The translations under genes and the position numbers were made by a program. From Candidatus Levyibacteriota bacterium (GTDB taxonomy: Bacteria > Patescibacteriota > Microgenomatia > Levybacterales > UBA12049): a stretch of DNA of 15,402 nucleotides. The stretch covers positions 1 through 15,402 of the forward strand of contig JAHFKE010000026.1 of the NCBI GenBank assembly GCA_023245515.1. The letters run 5' to 3'. Under the pieces are notes generated by a model that saw only the letters and a list, made by a program, of their open reading frames with translations, had not been told where the DNA came from and searched no databases. Below, piece by piece: positions 1-6,009 of the stretch (position 1 is its first letter; each line of letters begins with the position of its first letter).

Positions 1-1
1 A

Positions 2-172
2 TTTACTAAAAAATATGGTGTTCATTTACTTGTTTATTATGAATTGACTGAAAATAGCATTATTGCTATTGAGCGGGAAAAGCAAATCAAGAAATGGAAG
101 CGGTATTGGAAAGTAAAATTAATTGAAGAAAGAAACAAAGAGTGGAAAGATCTTTATATAAATATTTTATAA
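2..172 (+). CDS. GIY-YIG endonuclease family protein, C-terminal fragment
   Basis: The window opens inside an ORF whose last 56 codons are visible before a TAA stop. The readable part (FTKKYGVHLLVYYE, then AIEREKQIKKWKRYWKVKLI, then NKEWKDLY) matches the second half of the small standalone GIY-YIG nucleases. In that family an invariant Glu lies in the helix reading AIxREKQIKKWKR, seen here at 'AIEREKQ'. These roughly 80-100 residue proteins resemble the UvrC N-terminal nuclease domain and are common in CPR and Bacteroidetes genomes. Their cellular role is mostly unknown, with DNA repair or mobile-element functions proposed. The GIY and YIG motifs themselves lie before the window start and are not seen, so the call rests on the C-terminal signature only. 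Confidence 0.8.
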   Translation, partial: FTKKYGVHLLVYYELTENSIIAIEREKQIKKWKRYWKVKLIEERNKEWKDLYINIL

Positions 173-193
173 GGGAAAAGTTATTGTGCCTTG

Positions 194-256
194 TGGATTC
201 CTGCGTCCCGCCTGCCATGCGTGGCAAGGCCTTGCGGGCAGGTCACAGGAATGACA
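194..256. repeat. REP-like palindromic element (WIPA...GMT type)
   Basis: This is a nested inverted repeat. Outer arms ATTCCTG (197-203) and CAGGAAT (246-252) enclose a second pair, CCTGCC (211-216) and GGCAGG (237-242). Inside these is a perfect 12-bp palindrome, GCAAGGCCTTGC (224-235). One frame reads as WIPA...GMT, the signature of a palindromic repeat family that is scattered through many bacterial and metagenomic genomes and sometimes invades ORFs. It lies between the convergent ends of the nuclease gene and the first orphan gene. There is no T-run after the stem on either strand, so it does not look like an intrinsic terminator. Confidence 0.7.
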
Positions 257-261
257 TGTTC

Positions 262-1017
262 TTATTTATCTGATTTATCGGGGGTTTCCGAGGGAGGAGT
301 TTGTTGTAGATTGTCAAGAACGGCAATTGCGCCTCTAAGTTCATCTGGTGAAAAAGCTCTAGCACCTTTTTTATGGGTGAATAGTTCTTCAAACCTTGGG
401 TCTTCTCCTAATTTGCCCTTTGCATATGTTTTAGCTCTTTCCATTGCATCCCCGCCAGAAGCCATATCTCGGATGAATTCTGAAGTAGGTCTGGTTTGCC
501 AGTCTTCTCGTGTTAACCGCGTCTTATCCAAGAGTTTGACTAGCTCAGCTTGCATACGTGCTTCTTCAGCAGGAGTTGCTTCATCAGGCTTCCCATGCTG
601 ATCTTGTGCAGCTTCCCCAGAAGCCATATCTCGGATGAATTCTGAAGTAGGTCTGGTTTGCCAGTCTTCTCGTGTTAATAGATTTTTATCAAGAACTCTG
701 CTTAGCTGAGCTTGTAGACGTGCTTCTTCAGCAGGACTTGCTTCACCAGGCTTCGCCTGCTGATCCATTGCATCCTTGCCAGCAAGTTCTTGTATAAATT
801 CTGCAGTAGGTTTGCCTTGCCACGTTTCCCTTGTTAATGGATTTTTATCAAGAACTCTGCTTAGCTGAGCTTGTAGACGTGCTTCTTCAGCAGGACTTGC
901 TTCACCCTGATCTCTTTGAGCTTGATCCTGATGACGACCGGCATGATGAACATCAGAGCTAGGACGAGCTGATTCTGGAAGATTTTGTTGTGGGATTTCT
1001 CCATTAGGTTCGCTCAT
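262..1017 (-). CDS. Orphan acidic repeat protein, 251 aa, paralogue of the next gene
   Basis: I do not recognise a known family. Three consecutive repeats of 53-54 residues occupy roughly residues 38-90, 91-144 and 145-188. Each starts (G/D)EA(S/T)PAEEAR(L/M)QA and runs through a DK..LTRE.WQ segment to an EFI(R/Q)(D/E) segment, which suggests two short amphipathic helices per repeat. Residues 199-251 form a separate C-terminal domain (YAKGKLGEDPRFE, then LRGA, then DNLQQTPPSETPDKSDK) that is shared almost unchanged with the neighbouring gene at 1207-1728. No signal peptide, membrane segment or catalytic motif is visible, so a cytosolic location is likely. The first ATG encodes MSEPNGE, similar to MSEFKGD of the paralogue, which supports this start. 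A TTGACA box lies 29 nt upstream of the ATG. A binding or scaffold role is possible but unproven. Confidence 0.8.
   Translation of the reverse strand: MSEPNGEIPQQNLPESARPSSDVHHAGRHQDQAQRDQGEASPAEEARLQAQLSRVLDKNPLTRETWQGKPTAEFIQELAGKDAMDQQAKPGEASPAEEARLQAQLSRVLDKNLLTREDWQTRPTSEFIRDMASGEAAQDQHGKPDEATPAEEARMQAELVKLLDKTRLTREDWQTRPTSEFIRDMASGGDAMERAKTYAKGKLGEDPRFEELFTHKKGARAFSPDELRGAIAVLDNLQQTPPSETPDKSDK
455..906 (-). repeat. In-frame tandem coding repeats of 159-162 bp
   Basis: The repeat units in this gene are nearly identical at the DNA level. Positions 455-516 equal 617-678 exactly (62 bp, offset 162), and 681-747 equal 840-906 exactly (67 bp, offset 159). Both offsets are multiples of three, so gain or loss of a unit keeps the frame. 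Exact identity over such lengths shows recent duplication or ongoing gene conversion. The copy number may vary between strains or be collapsed in an assembly. Confidence 0.9.
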
Positions 1018-1023
1018 ATATCT

Positions 1024-1052
1024 ATAATTTCATAAAAGGTGGTTAGTGTCAA
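1024..1052 (-). promoter_or_regulatory. Predicted promoter of the 251-aa orphan gene
   Basis: On the minus strand, a perfect -35 TTGACA (1052-1047) is followed after 17 nt by a weak -10, AATTAT (1029-1024). Six nucleotides then remain before the ATG. No Shine-Dalgarno sequence is visible, and transcription would start at or next to the start codon. Confidence 0.5.
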
Positions 1053-1120
1053 GACGAGGAATTGGCCATTAACCCTTCAACACGAGCTTACTTTATTTGT
1101 CATCTTGTGGACTCTTTGGG

Positions 1121-1157
1121 GACTGAGCTTGTTTCAGAATCTAATGCCATCCTGAAC
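1121..1157. repeat. Remnant of a second palindromic repeat family in the 1053-1206 gap
   Basis: The 190-nt gap between the two orphan genes contains CTGAGCTTGTTTCAG, an imperfect inverted repeat with CTGA and TCAG ends, followed by AATCT and then CATCCTGAAC. These pieces resemble degraded copies of the dispersed repeat type built on CATCCTGAACTTGTTTCAGGAT. I see no credible gene in the gap; a 73-codon plus-strand reading frame starting with TTG at 1062 runs into the coding sequence of the next gene. Recognition of the family is from memory and from the partial symmetry only. Confidence 0.4.
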
Positions 1158-1206
1158 ATAGTATTCATTTATCGCAAGCTATGGATCGTGAGCGTAGAGT
1201 TCGAGG

Positions 1207-1728
1207 CTATTTATCTGATTTATCGGGGGTTTCCGAGGGAGGAGTTTGTTGTAGGTTATCAAGGAGAGCAACTGCACCTCTAAGTTGATCTGGTGTGAAC
1301 GGCTTGCCATCTCCATGAGTAAATAATCTTTCAAACCTTGGATCTTCTCCTAATTTACCCTTTGCATATATTCCAGCTTCTCCCAGCATTTTATCTCTGG
1401 AGTCACGTTCCGGTTTAGATTCTGGGCTATCTATTCTTATTTTTTCTCCAAAGTTTATTCTTCTATTGTCATGGTGAGTATCGGGTCTAGCGTGGTCTCC
1501 ATCGGGATCTTGCTTTTCTTCTCCATCGCCTGAGTCTAGTTGATGTTCGAGTGGGAATTCTAGCATCAATCCTGAACTCTCGCCTCCTGACTTATTAGCC
1601 ATATCTAGGGGCATTTCTAGTCTTAGTCCTTCGCCATCATTTTTTCCTCCAAGTTGGATACGAGATGCTGGGTCGTCGCCATTCTTTATATGGTTGAAAT
1701 TTGGTGTATCTCCTTTAAATTCACTCAT
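1207..1728 (-). CDS. Orphan acidic protein, 173 aa, shares its C-terminal domain with the neighbouring paralogue
   Basis: No known family is recognised. Residues 121-173 (YAKGKLGEDPRFE, LFTH, LRGAVALLDNLQQ, PPSETPDKSDK) match the last 53 residues of the gene at 262-1017. At the DNA level the last 47 bp before the stop are identical (1208-1254 versus 263-309). The N-terminal two thirds differ: there is no tandem repeat, but a strongly acidic, Gly/Asp-rich stretch with an internal echo (LRLEMPL and LMLEFPL). There is no signal peptide or membrane helix. An in-frame ATG 16 codons upstream at 1776 would read through the TTGACA promoter box. The ATG at 1728, giving MSEFKGD, matches the paralogue's MSEPNGE and is preferred. 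The two genes are probably a duplicated pair with exchanged ends. Confidence 0.75.
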   Translation of the reverse strand: MSEFKGDTPNFNHIKNGDDPASRIQLGGKNDGEGLRLEMPLDMANKSGGESSGLMLEFPLEHQLDSGDGEEKQDPDGDHARPDTHHDNRRINFGEKIRIDSPESKPERDSRDKMLGEAGIYAKGKLGEDPRFERLFTHGDGKPFTPDQLRGAVALLDNLQQTPPSETPDKSDK

Positions 1729-1734
1729 GTATTT

Positions 1735-1764
1735 ATCATTGCATAGAGGGCCAGTAAGTGTCAA
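1735..1764 (-). promoter_or_regulatory. Predicted promoter of the 173-aa orphan gene
   Basis: On the minus strand, a perfect TTGACA (1764-1759) is followed after 18 nt by AATGAT (1740-1735, four of six consensus bases). Six nucleotides then precede the ATG at 1728. The layout matches that of the paralogous gene, including a shared TTGACACT start. The -10 is weak, so the assignment depends on the -35 and the repeated spacing. Confidence 0.5.
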
Positions 1765-1789
1765 GAGTGGAAGCATTCAGTGCTAAGCG

Positions 1790-1817
1790 TTGACAGGTAA
1801 GAGGCATGTATTATATG
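1790..1817 (+). promoter_or_regulatory. Predicted promoter of the subtilisin-like protease gene
   Basis: TTGACA (1790-1795), a 16-nt spacer and TATATG (1812-1817) precede the ATG at 1829 by 11 nt, leaving a leader of about 5 nt. The TTG of the -35 box could be misread as an upstream start codon, which would add 13 residues of promoter-derived sequence to the protein. Confidence 0.6.
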
Positions 1818-1828
1818 CTGAGAATTGT

Positions 1829-3460
1829 ATGGAAGAGGATAAGAATAAGGTTGCTCTTGTAAAGGAAAAAATTTCACAATTTTTCTCTTCCCCAAAGCGT
1901 CGTTTGATTTTTTATTTCTGCGTATTTTTTGCAATCTCGCTACTCCTATCAATCCTGGCTTTGTTCTCTAATAATAAGAGTAAGAAATTGCCGACTACTT
2001 CTGTTAAGCCAGCCATATCACTCTCTCCATCTCCATATGAAAATGTAACCCCTGAAAATTATATCCAAGCAAAGTATGTCCCGGGTCAATTGGTGGTGAA
2101 GCTAAAGCCTACCACGACAAAAGAGCAATTGTCAGAATATCTAAAAAAATATAATGCAAAGATCATCGATTCGATTGAAGAATTTCGTTCGTACTCTATA
2201 GAAGTTCCTCGTGGAGAAGAAGAGAAAATTTATCACCAAGTCGAACAGGATGGATTTGTTGAGAGAGTTGAGCCCAATATCATCACAGAAGTATTTATGG
2301 CCGTAAATGATGAGAAGTTTAATGAACAATGGTATCTGAAAAATCCATCAAAGGCTGATATATGTGCCCAGGACGCTTGGGACAAGAGTCAAGGAGACGG
2401 AGTGAAAGTGGCTGTGATCGATACAGGTATAGACACGCATCATCCTGATCTGGCTGGCAAAGTTGTTGCTTCGCAGTCATTTGTGGGTGGATCCGTAGAG
2501 GACAATATGGGACATGGAACCCATGTAGCTGGAATAATTGCCGCAAATACAAATAATGGTCAAGGAATCGCCGGGGTTTGCCCTAAATGTCAGTTGATAA
2601 TAGCCAAATCACAAGGAGACGATGGAAAAGGAGACTCAATGGCGATGACAAAAGCTATAAAGTGGTCGGCAGATCAAGGCGCAAAGATAATCAATATGAG
2701 CTTGGGTGCACCACAGTCACAGTCCATGGTGGAAGAAGCTGTAAATTATGCCGTAGGCAAGGGTGTCATCATTGTCGCGGCCGCAGGAAATGATAATGTC
2801 AGTCAGAAATCGTATCCTGCCGGATATGACAATGTTGTCTCAGTTGCTGCTACCGATCAGAAGGACGAAAAAGCAAGTTTTTCGAATTTTGGTGCGTGGG
2901 TAAAAGTTGCGGCTCCCGGTTTTCAAATAATGTCCACTACTCCTACGCATCCATTCAATCTTCAGCAAATGAAGCCAGGTACGCAAAACAATTATGCTAA
3001 GCTGGATGGTACCTCAATGGCCTCTCCTGTTGTTGCCGGAGTATTAGGCTTGATTTATGCAAAAGAAGGATCCAATAAGGATGCAGCTATCAAAAAATTA
3101 TATGACACCGCGGAGCAAATTAACGGAACCGGAAAATATTGGGTGAAAGGCAGGGTAAGTGCATGTAAAGCTCTTGGTGCAGACTGTAAGAGTAGCGGTA
3201 AGATAAACCCTGCGTTTACATGTATTAGTGAAGAGGGGAAATGCATTACGCCTACAATAGATGTGGCGGCAGATCCTAATCCTAGTAATTCCGAGTGTAA
3301 AGCATCTTCAAAGAATCCTGCAGATAAATTCCCGGATAGTCCTGCAGCCCCAGCTAATCCTCCCCCAGCTAAAGCTCCTGCAGGAGGTGGTAAGCCTGGT
3401 GGAGGCGGAAATCCTTGTAAGGGTGGTTGGACTGATAGTACATCAGTACAGTGTCTGTGA
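1829..3460 (+). CDS. Membrane-anchored subtilisin-like serine protease (family S8), 543 aa
   Basis: The protein starts with a short basic cytosolic segment and one membrane helix (about residues 27-46), so the rest should face outside. Residues about 83-165 resemble an inhibitory subtilase propeptide (YVPGQLVVKLKP, then a segment ending RVEPN). The catalytic domain follows, with Asp198 in VIDTGID, His229 in GHGTHVAG, the oxyanion Asn321 in AAGND and Ser396 in GTSMASP; the triad is complete. Beyond about residue 440 comes an unusual tail: seven cysteines, a Pro/Ala-rich stretch and a GGGKPGGGG linker ending in PCKGGWTDSTSVQCL. The tail may form disulfides or attach to a surface structure; that part is inference. 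The gene is divergent from the orphan pair and converges on the cyclophilin gene with one nucleotide between the stops. I use the ATG at 1829 because the longer start lies in the promoter. Confidence 0.93.
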   Translation: MEEDKNKVALVKEKISQFFSSPKRRLIFYFCVFFAISLLLSILALFSNNKSKKLPTTSVKPAISLSPSPYENVTPENYIQAKYVPGQLVVKLKPTTTKEQLSEYLKKYNAKIIDSIEEFRSYSIEVPRGEEEKIYHQVEQDGFVERVEPNIITEVFMAVNDEKFNEQWYLKNPSKADICAQDAWDKSQGDGVKVAVIDTGIDTHHPDLAGKVVASQSFVGGSVEDNMGHGTHVAGIIAANTNNGQGIAGVCPKCQLIIAKSQGDDGKGDSMAMTKAIKWSADQGAKIINMSLGAPQSQSMVEEAVNYAVGKGVIIVAAAGNDNVSQKSYPAGYDNVVSVAATDQKDEKASFSNFGAWVKVAAPGFQIMSTTPTHPFNLQQMKPGTQNNYAKLDGTSMASPVVAGVLGLIYAKEGSNKDAAIKKLYDTAEQINGTGKYWVKGRVSACKALGADCKSSGKINPAFTCISEEGKCITPTIDVAADPNPSNSECKASSKNPADKFPDSPAAPANPPPAKAPAGGGKPGGGGNPCKGGWTDSTSVQCL

Positions 3461-3461
3461 T

Positions 3462-4151
3462 CTACTTCTCTATAGTTATGCTGAAGATTTTGTCGCCTAT
3501 TCTAATATTATTTACAACGCTCATGCCCTCAGTTACTTGACCAAAGTTGGTGTATTGTCCATTGAGATGAGATGCTTCATTCTTAGTAATGAAGAACTGG
3601 CTGTCGTTGGAAATTCTGATGTCAGATCCTCTAGCAACCCCAAGCGATCCTTCCACAAAAGGTAGCTGATTCATCTCTGTCTGCATAAGTCCTCCGCCCG
3701 TGCCATTACCTTTAGGATCGCCCCCCTGGATTACCCAATCTTCAACACGATGGAAGGTGAGATTATTATAGAAACCGCTTTGTGCTTTATTGAGGAAATT
3801 CTTTACTGTGTTAGGTGCGTCTTTACCAAAAAGTGTGAGCTTAATACTTCCTTTGCTTGTTTTTATTGTGGCAGAATATGACGCCTTCACTCCCTCTTCA
3901 ACTCCGAAGGTGGGGGCAGTTGCGTTTGATTGCTGCTGCTGGGCTGCTTGTTCTTGTCCATTTGCACTCTGTCCTTCTCCTGGTGCTTGTGTAGGAATAA
4001 CGCGAAGGGCACTTGCTTCAGGGGGAAGGGTCGGGATGCCACCATCTGAGGACATGAAGCTTTTCTTTATAGACTCTCCTTGCGTTGTATACAAGATGCT
4101 TCCAAAGACAGCAATCAGGATAACGGTAAGTGCAACGTAAAATTTGGTCAT
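3462..4151 (-). CDS. Membrane-anchored cyclophilin-type peptidyl-prolyl isomerase, 229 aa
   Basis: This enzyme catalyses cis-trans isomerisation of peptide bonds before proline and helps extracytoplasmic protein folding. Residues 4-23 form a single N-terminal helix (signal anchor) after a minimal cytosolic end. A low-complexity linker rich in Pro, Gln and Ala spans about residues 35-80, and the cyclophilin domain covers about 88-229. Family motifs visible are FHRVEDWVIQGGDP (133-146, with catalytic Arg135), TGGG, SQFFIT (184-189) and HLNGQYTNFGQV (195-206). The usual Trp near the HLxGKH segment is absent, a common variation in bacterial enzymes. The catalytic domain should lie outside the membrane, where it could assist secreted clients such as the neighbouring protease; this partnership is only inferred. 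The gene is divergent from lepA. Confidence 0.93.
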   Translation of the reverse strand: MTKFYVALTVILIAVFGSILYTTQGESIKKSFMSSDGGIPTLPPEASALRVIPTQAPGEGQSANGQEQAAQQQQSNATAPTFGVEEGVKASYSATIKTSKGSIKLTLFGKDAPNTVKNFLNKAQSGFYNNLTFHRVEDWVIQGGDPKGNGTGGGLMQTEMNQLPFVEGSLGVARGSDIRISNDSQFFITKNEASHLNGQYTNFGQVTEGMSVVNNIRIGDKIFSITIEK

Positions 4152-4167
4152 AGTGAAACTGCTCTCT

Positions 4168-4196
4168 ATTCTAACAATTCAATTTTAGATTTACAA
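4168..4196 (-). promoter_or_regulatory. Predicted promoter of the cyclophilin gene
   Basis: On the minus strand, TTGTAA (4196-4191), a 17-nt spacer and TAGAAT (4173-4168) lie 16 nt before the ATG. This leaves a leader of about 10 nt with no clear Shine-Dalgarno sequence. Confidence 0.45.
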
Positions 4197-4207
4197 TTTG
4201 CAAATTT

Positions 4208-4236
4208 TTGCACTGTGAGCCTAAATCAGTTACAAT
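4208..4236 (+). promoter_or_regulatory. Predicted promoter of lepA
   Basis: TTGCAC (4208-4213), a 17-nt spacer and TACAAT (4231-4236, five of six consensus bases) end 7 nt before the ATG at 4244. The TTG at 4208 would give an extended N-terminus, but it is better explained as the -35 box. The mRNA would be nearly leaderless. Confidence 0.5.
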
Positions 4237-4243
4237 AACAAGC

Positions 4244-5998
4244 ATGAAAGCGCAAAATTTAATCAGAAACTTTGCAATCATTGCGCATATAGATCATGGC
4301 AAATCTACTTTGTCAGATAGGCTGCTTGAGATCACCCATACGATTGCAAAAGATAAATTGCAAGAACAATTTCTAGATCAAAACGTGATTAGTAGAAGAA
4401 GAGGAATTACTATAAAGTTAGCTCCCGTGAGGATGAGATATGAGGAAAGAGGAGAGGTTTACGAGCTGAATCTTATCGACACCCCTGGGCATGTTGATTT
4501 TTCTTATGAGGTTTCGCGGACTCTTGCTGCGTGTGAAGGAGCGGTATTGCTGGTCGATGCAACGCAGGGCATCCAGGCACAGACGGTTGCTCATTATCAG
4601 GTGGCGAAAAAAGAGGGTTTGGTGATGATTCCTGTTTTGAACAAAATTGATTTGCCTAATGCTCAGACGGAAGTCGTAACGAAAGAGCTTATCGCTTTTG
4701 GCTTTTCCAGAGAGGAAATTATCTGTATTTCTGCCAAGACAGGCGAGAGCGTTGACGTACTTCTTGAGCGGATCATTGAGAAGATCCCACCACCTAAAGG
4801 GTCAGAAGATGCACCACTACGCGCTTTGATATTCGATGCGGTCTATGACGAGTACAGAGGCGTTATTGCCTATGTGCGTATCGTGGATGGGAAAGTAAAG
4901 AAAGGGGATAAGATTCAGTTTAGTCAAGGTGGGACCAAGACTGAAGTCACGGAAGTCGGGATGTTTACTCCGTTTCTGAAAGAGACTGACGGGATGGAGA
5001 CAGGTGAGATAGGGTATATTGTCGGCGGCATAAAAGATATCAGACAATGCAGAGTGGGAGATACTATCATCGAGCAGGGTACTGTGGTTCATGCACTCCC
5101 CGGTTATATAACGCCACAGCCGATGGTTTTCTTTGGTATGTATCCAAAAGATTCCGGAGACTTTGTAAGCCTTCGTGACTCACTGGGCAAGCTCACACTT
5201 AACGACACGGCGTTGACGTACACAGAAGAGTATTCAGCGTATTTGGGTAGTGGTTATAGAGTGGGATTCCTGGGTCTTTTACATGCCGATATCGTAAAAG
5301 AAAGATTGAAACAGGAATTCGGACTCGATCTGCTTCTGACGATGCCGCAAGTGCTTTATGAGAGGAGGCCCGGCCAAGAATTGGGAGATGGCAATGAAGA
5401 TATTTATGAACCCTACATGCTTCTTAATGTGTATTGTCCTACAGAATATGTGGGAAGTGTTATGACTGCTTGTCAGAAGAAGAAAGGCAGTCTTCTAGAC
5501 ATGCAATACCGCGAAGCTTATGCAGTCCTTTCCTATGAAATGCCTTATTCGATGTTCATTCGTGGTTTGGTAGGTGAGATCAAGTCAGTTACGGCGGGAT
5601 TTGGAAGCGTTGATTATGAATTAGCTGATTATAAAAAAGCTGATTTAGTAAAGCTAGATATCCTGATCAACGGGAATGCTATTGACGTTCTTTCGGAATT
5701 GGTCTATCGAGATGAGGGAGTGTATGTCGCACGAGATAAGGTTAATAAGCTAAAAGACTCTTTGGATCGTCAGCAGTTTCGACAAATTATCCAGGCTACG
5801 CTTAATGGTAATATCGTTGCCCGTGAAGAAATCTCCCCGTACAGAAAAGATGTTTTGGCGAAGATGAGCGGTGGAGACAGGACGCGTAAGGATAAGCTTC
5901 TTGAAGCACAGAAAAAAGGGAAAAAGAAAATGGTACAGACGGGAAAAGTTCAGCTCTCTCAGGACGCTTTGTTCTCCATGATCTCGGATGGTAAGTAA
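4244..5998 (+). CDS. lepA: Elongation factor 4 (LepA), ribosome-associated GTPase, 584 aa
   Basis: LepA/EF4 is a translational GTPase that binds the ribosome and supports efficient initiation, back-translocation or 30S assembly, depending on the study. The G motifs are all present: AHIDHGKST (14-22), RRRGITIK for switch I (51-58), DTPGHVDF (79-86), NKID (133-136) and SAKTG (163-167). The family's typical FSYEVSRTLAACEGA follows G3, and the C-terminal domain ends with SGGDRTRKDKLLEAQKKGKKK, the conserved basic segment. The length is close to the usual 595-600 residues. The ATG at 4244 gives the expected short N-terminus MKAQNLIRNFAIIAHIDHG, whereas a TTG 36 nt upstream falls in the promoter. 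The gene converges on the orphan gene at 6010-6609 with 11 nt between stops and no terminator. Confidence 0.97.
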   Translation: MKAQNLIRNFAIIAHIDHGKSTLSDRLLEITHTIAKDKLQEQFLDQNVISRRRGITIKLAPVRMRYEERGEVYELNLIDTPGHVDFSYEVSRTLAACEGAVLLVDATQGIQAQTVAHYQVAKKEGLVMIPVLNKIDLPNAQTEVVTKELIAFGFSREEIICISAKTGESVDVLLERIIEKIPPPKGSEDAPLRALIFDAVYDEYRGVIAYVRIVDGKVKKGDKIQFSQGGTKTEVTEVGMFTPFLKETDGMETGEIGYIVGGIKDIRQCRVGDTIIEQGTVVHALPGYITPQPMVFFGMYPKDSGDFVSLRDSLGKLTLNDTALTYTEEYSAYLGSGYRVGFLGLLHADIVKERLKQEFGLDLLLTMPQVLYERRPGQELGDGNEDIYEPYMLLNVYCPTEYVGSVMTACQKKKGSLLDMQYREAYAVLSYEMPYSMFIRGLVGEIKSVTAGFGSVDYELADYKKADLVKLDILINGNAIDVLSELVYRDEGVYVARDKVNKLKDSLDRQQFRQIIQATLNGNIVAREEISPYRKDVLAKMSGGDRTRKDKLLEAQKKGKKKMVQTGKVQLSQDALFSMISDGK

Positions 5999-6009
5999 AA
6001 ATGCTATTT

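Noticed and set aside
194..256. Bidirectional terminator between the nuclease gene and the orphan gene
   Set aside because: The inverted repeat is strong, but no T-run follows on either strand, and its reading matches a dispersed repeat family.
191..601. 136-codon plus-strand frame
   Set aside because: It starts in the palindromic repeat and continues antisense through the repeat-containing orphan gene. The minus-strand frame has a paralogue and conserved protein repeats.
455..906. CRISPR array
   Set aside because: The repeats are 62-67 bp exact blocks within 159-162 bp coding units. They are in frame, have no unique spacers of constant size, and no cas genes are near.
1062..1283. 73-codon plus-strand frame starting with TTG
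   Set aside because: Its second part is antisense to the conserved C-terminus of the 173-aa orphan, the start codon is TTG without a ribosome-binding site, and the first part contains repeat remnants.
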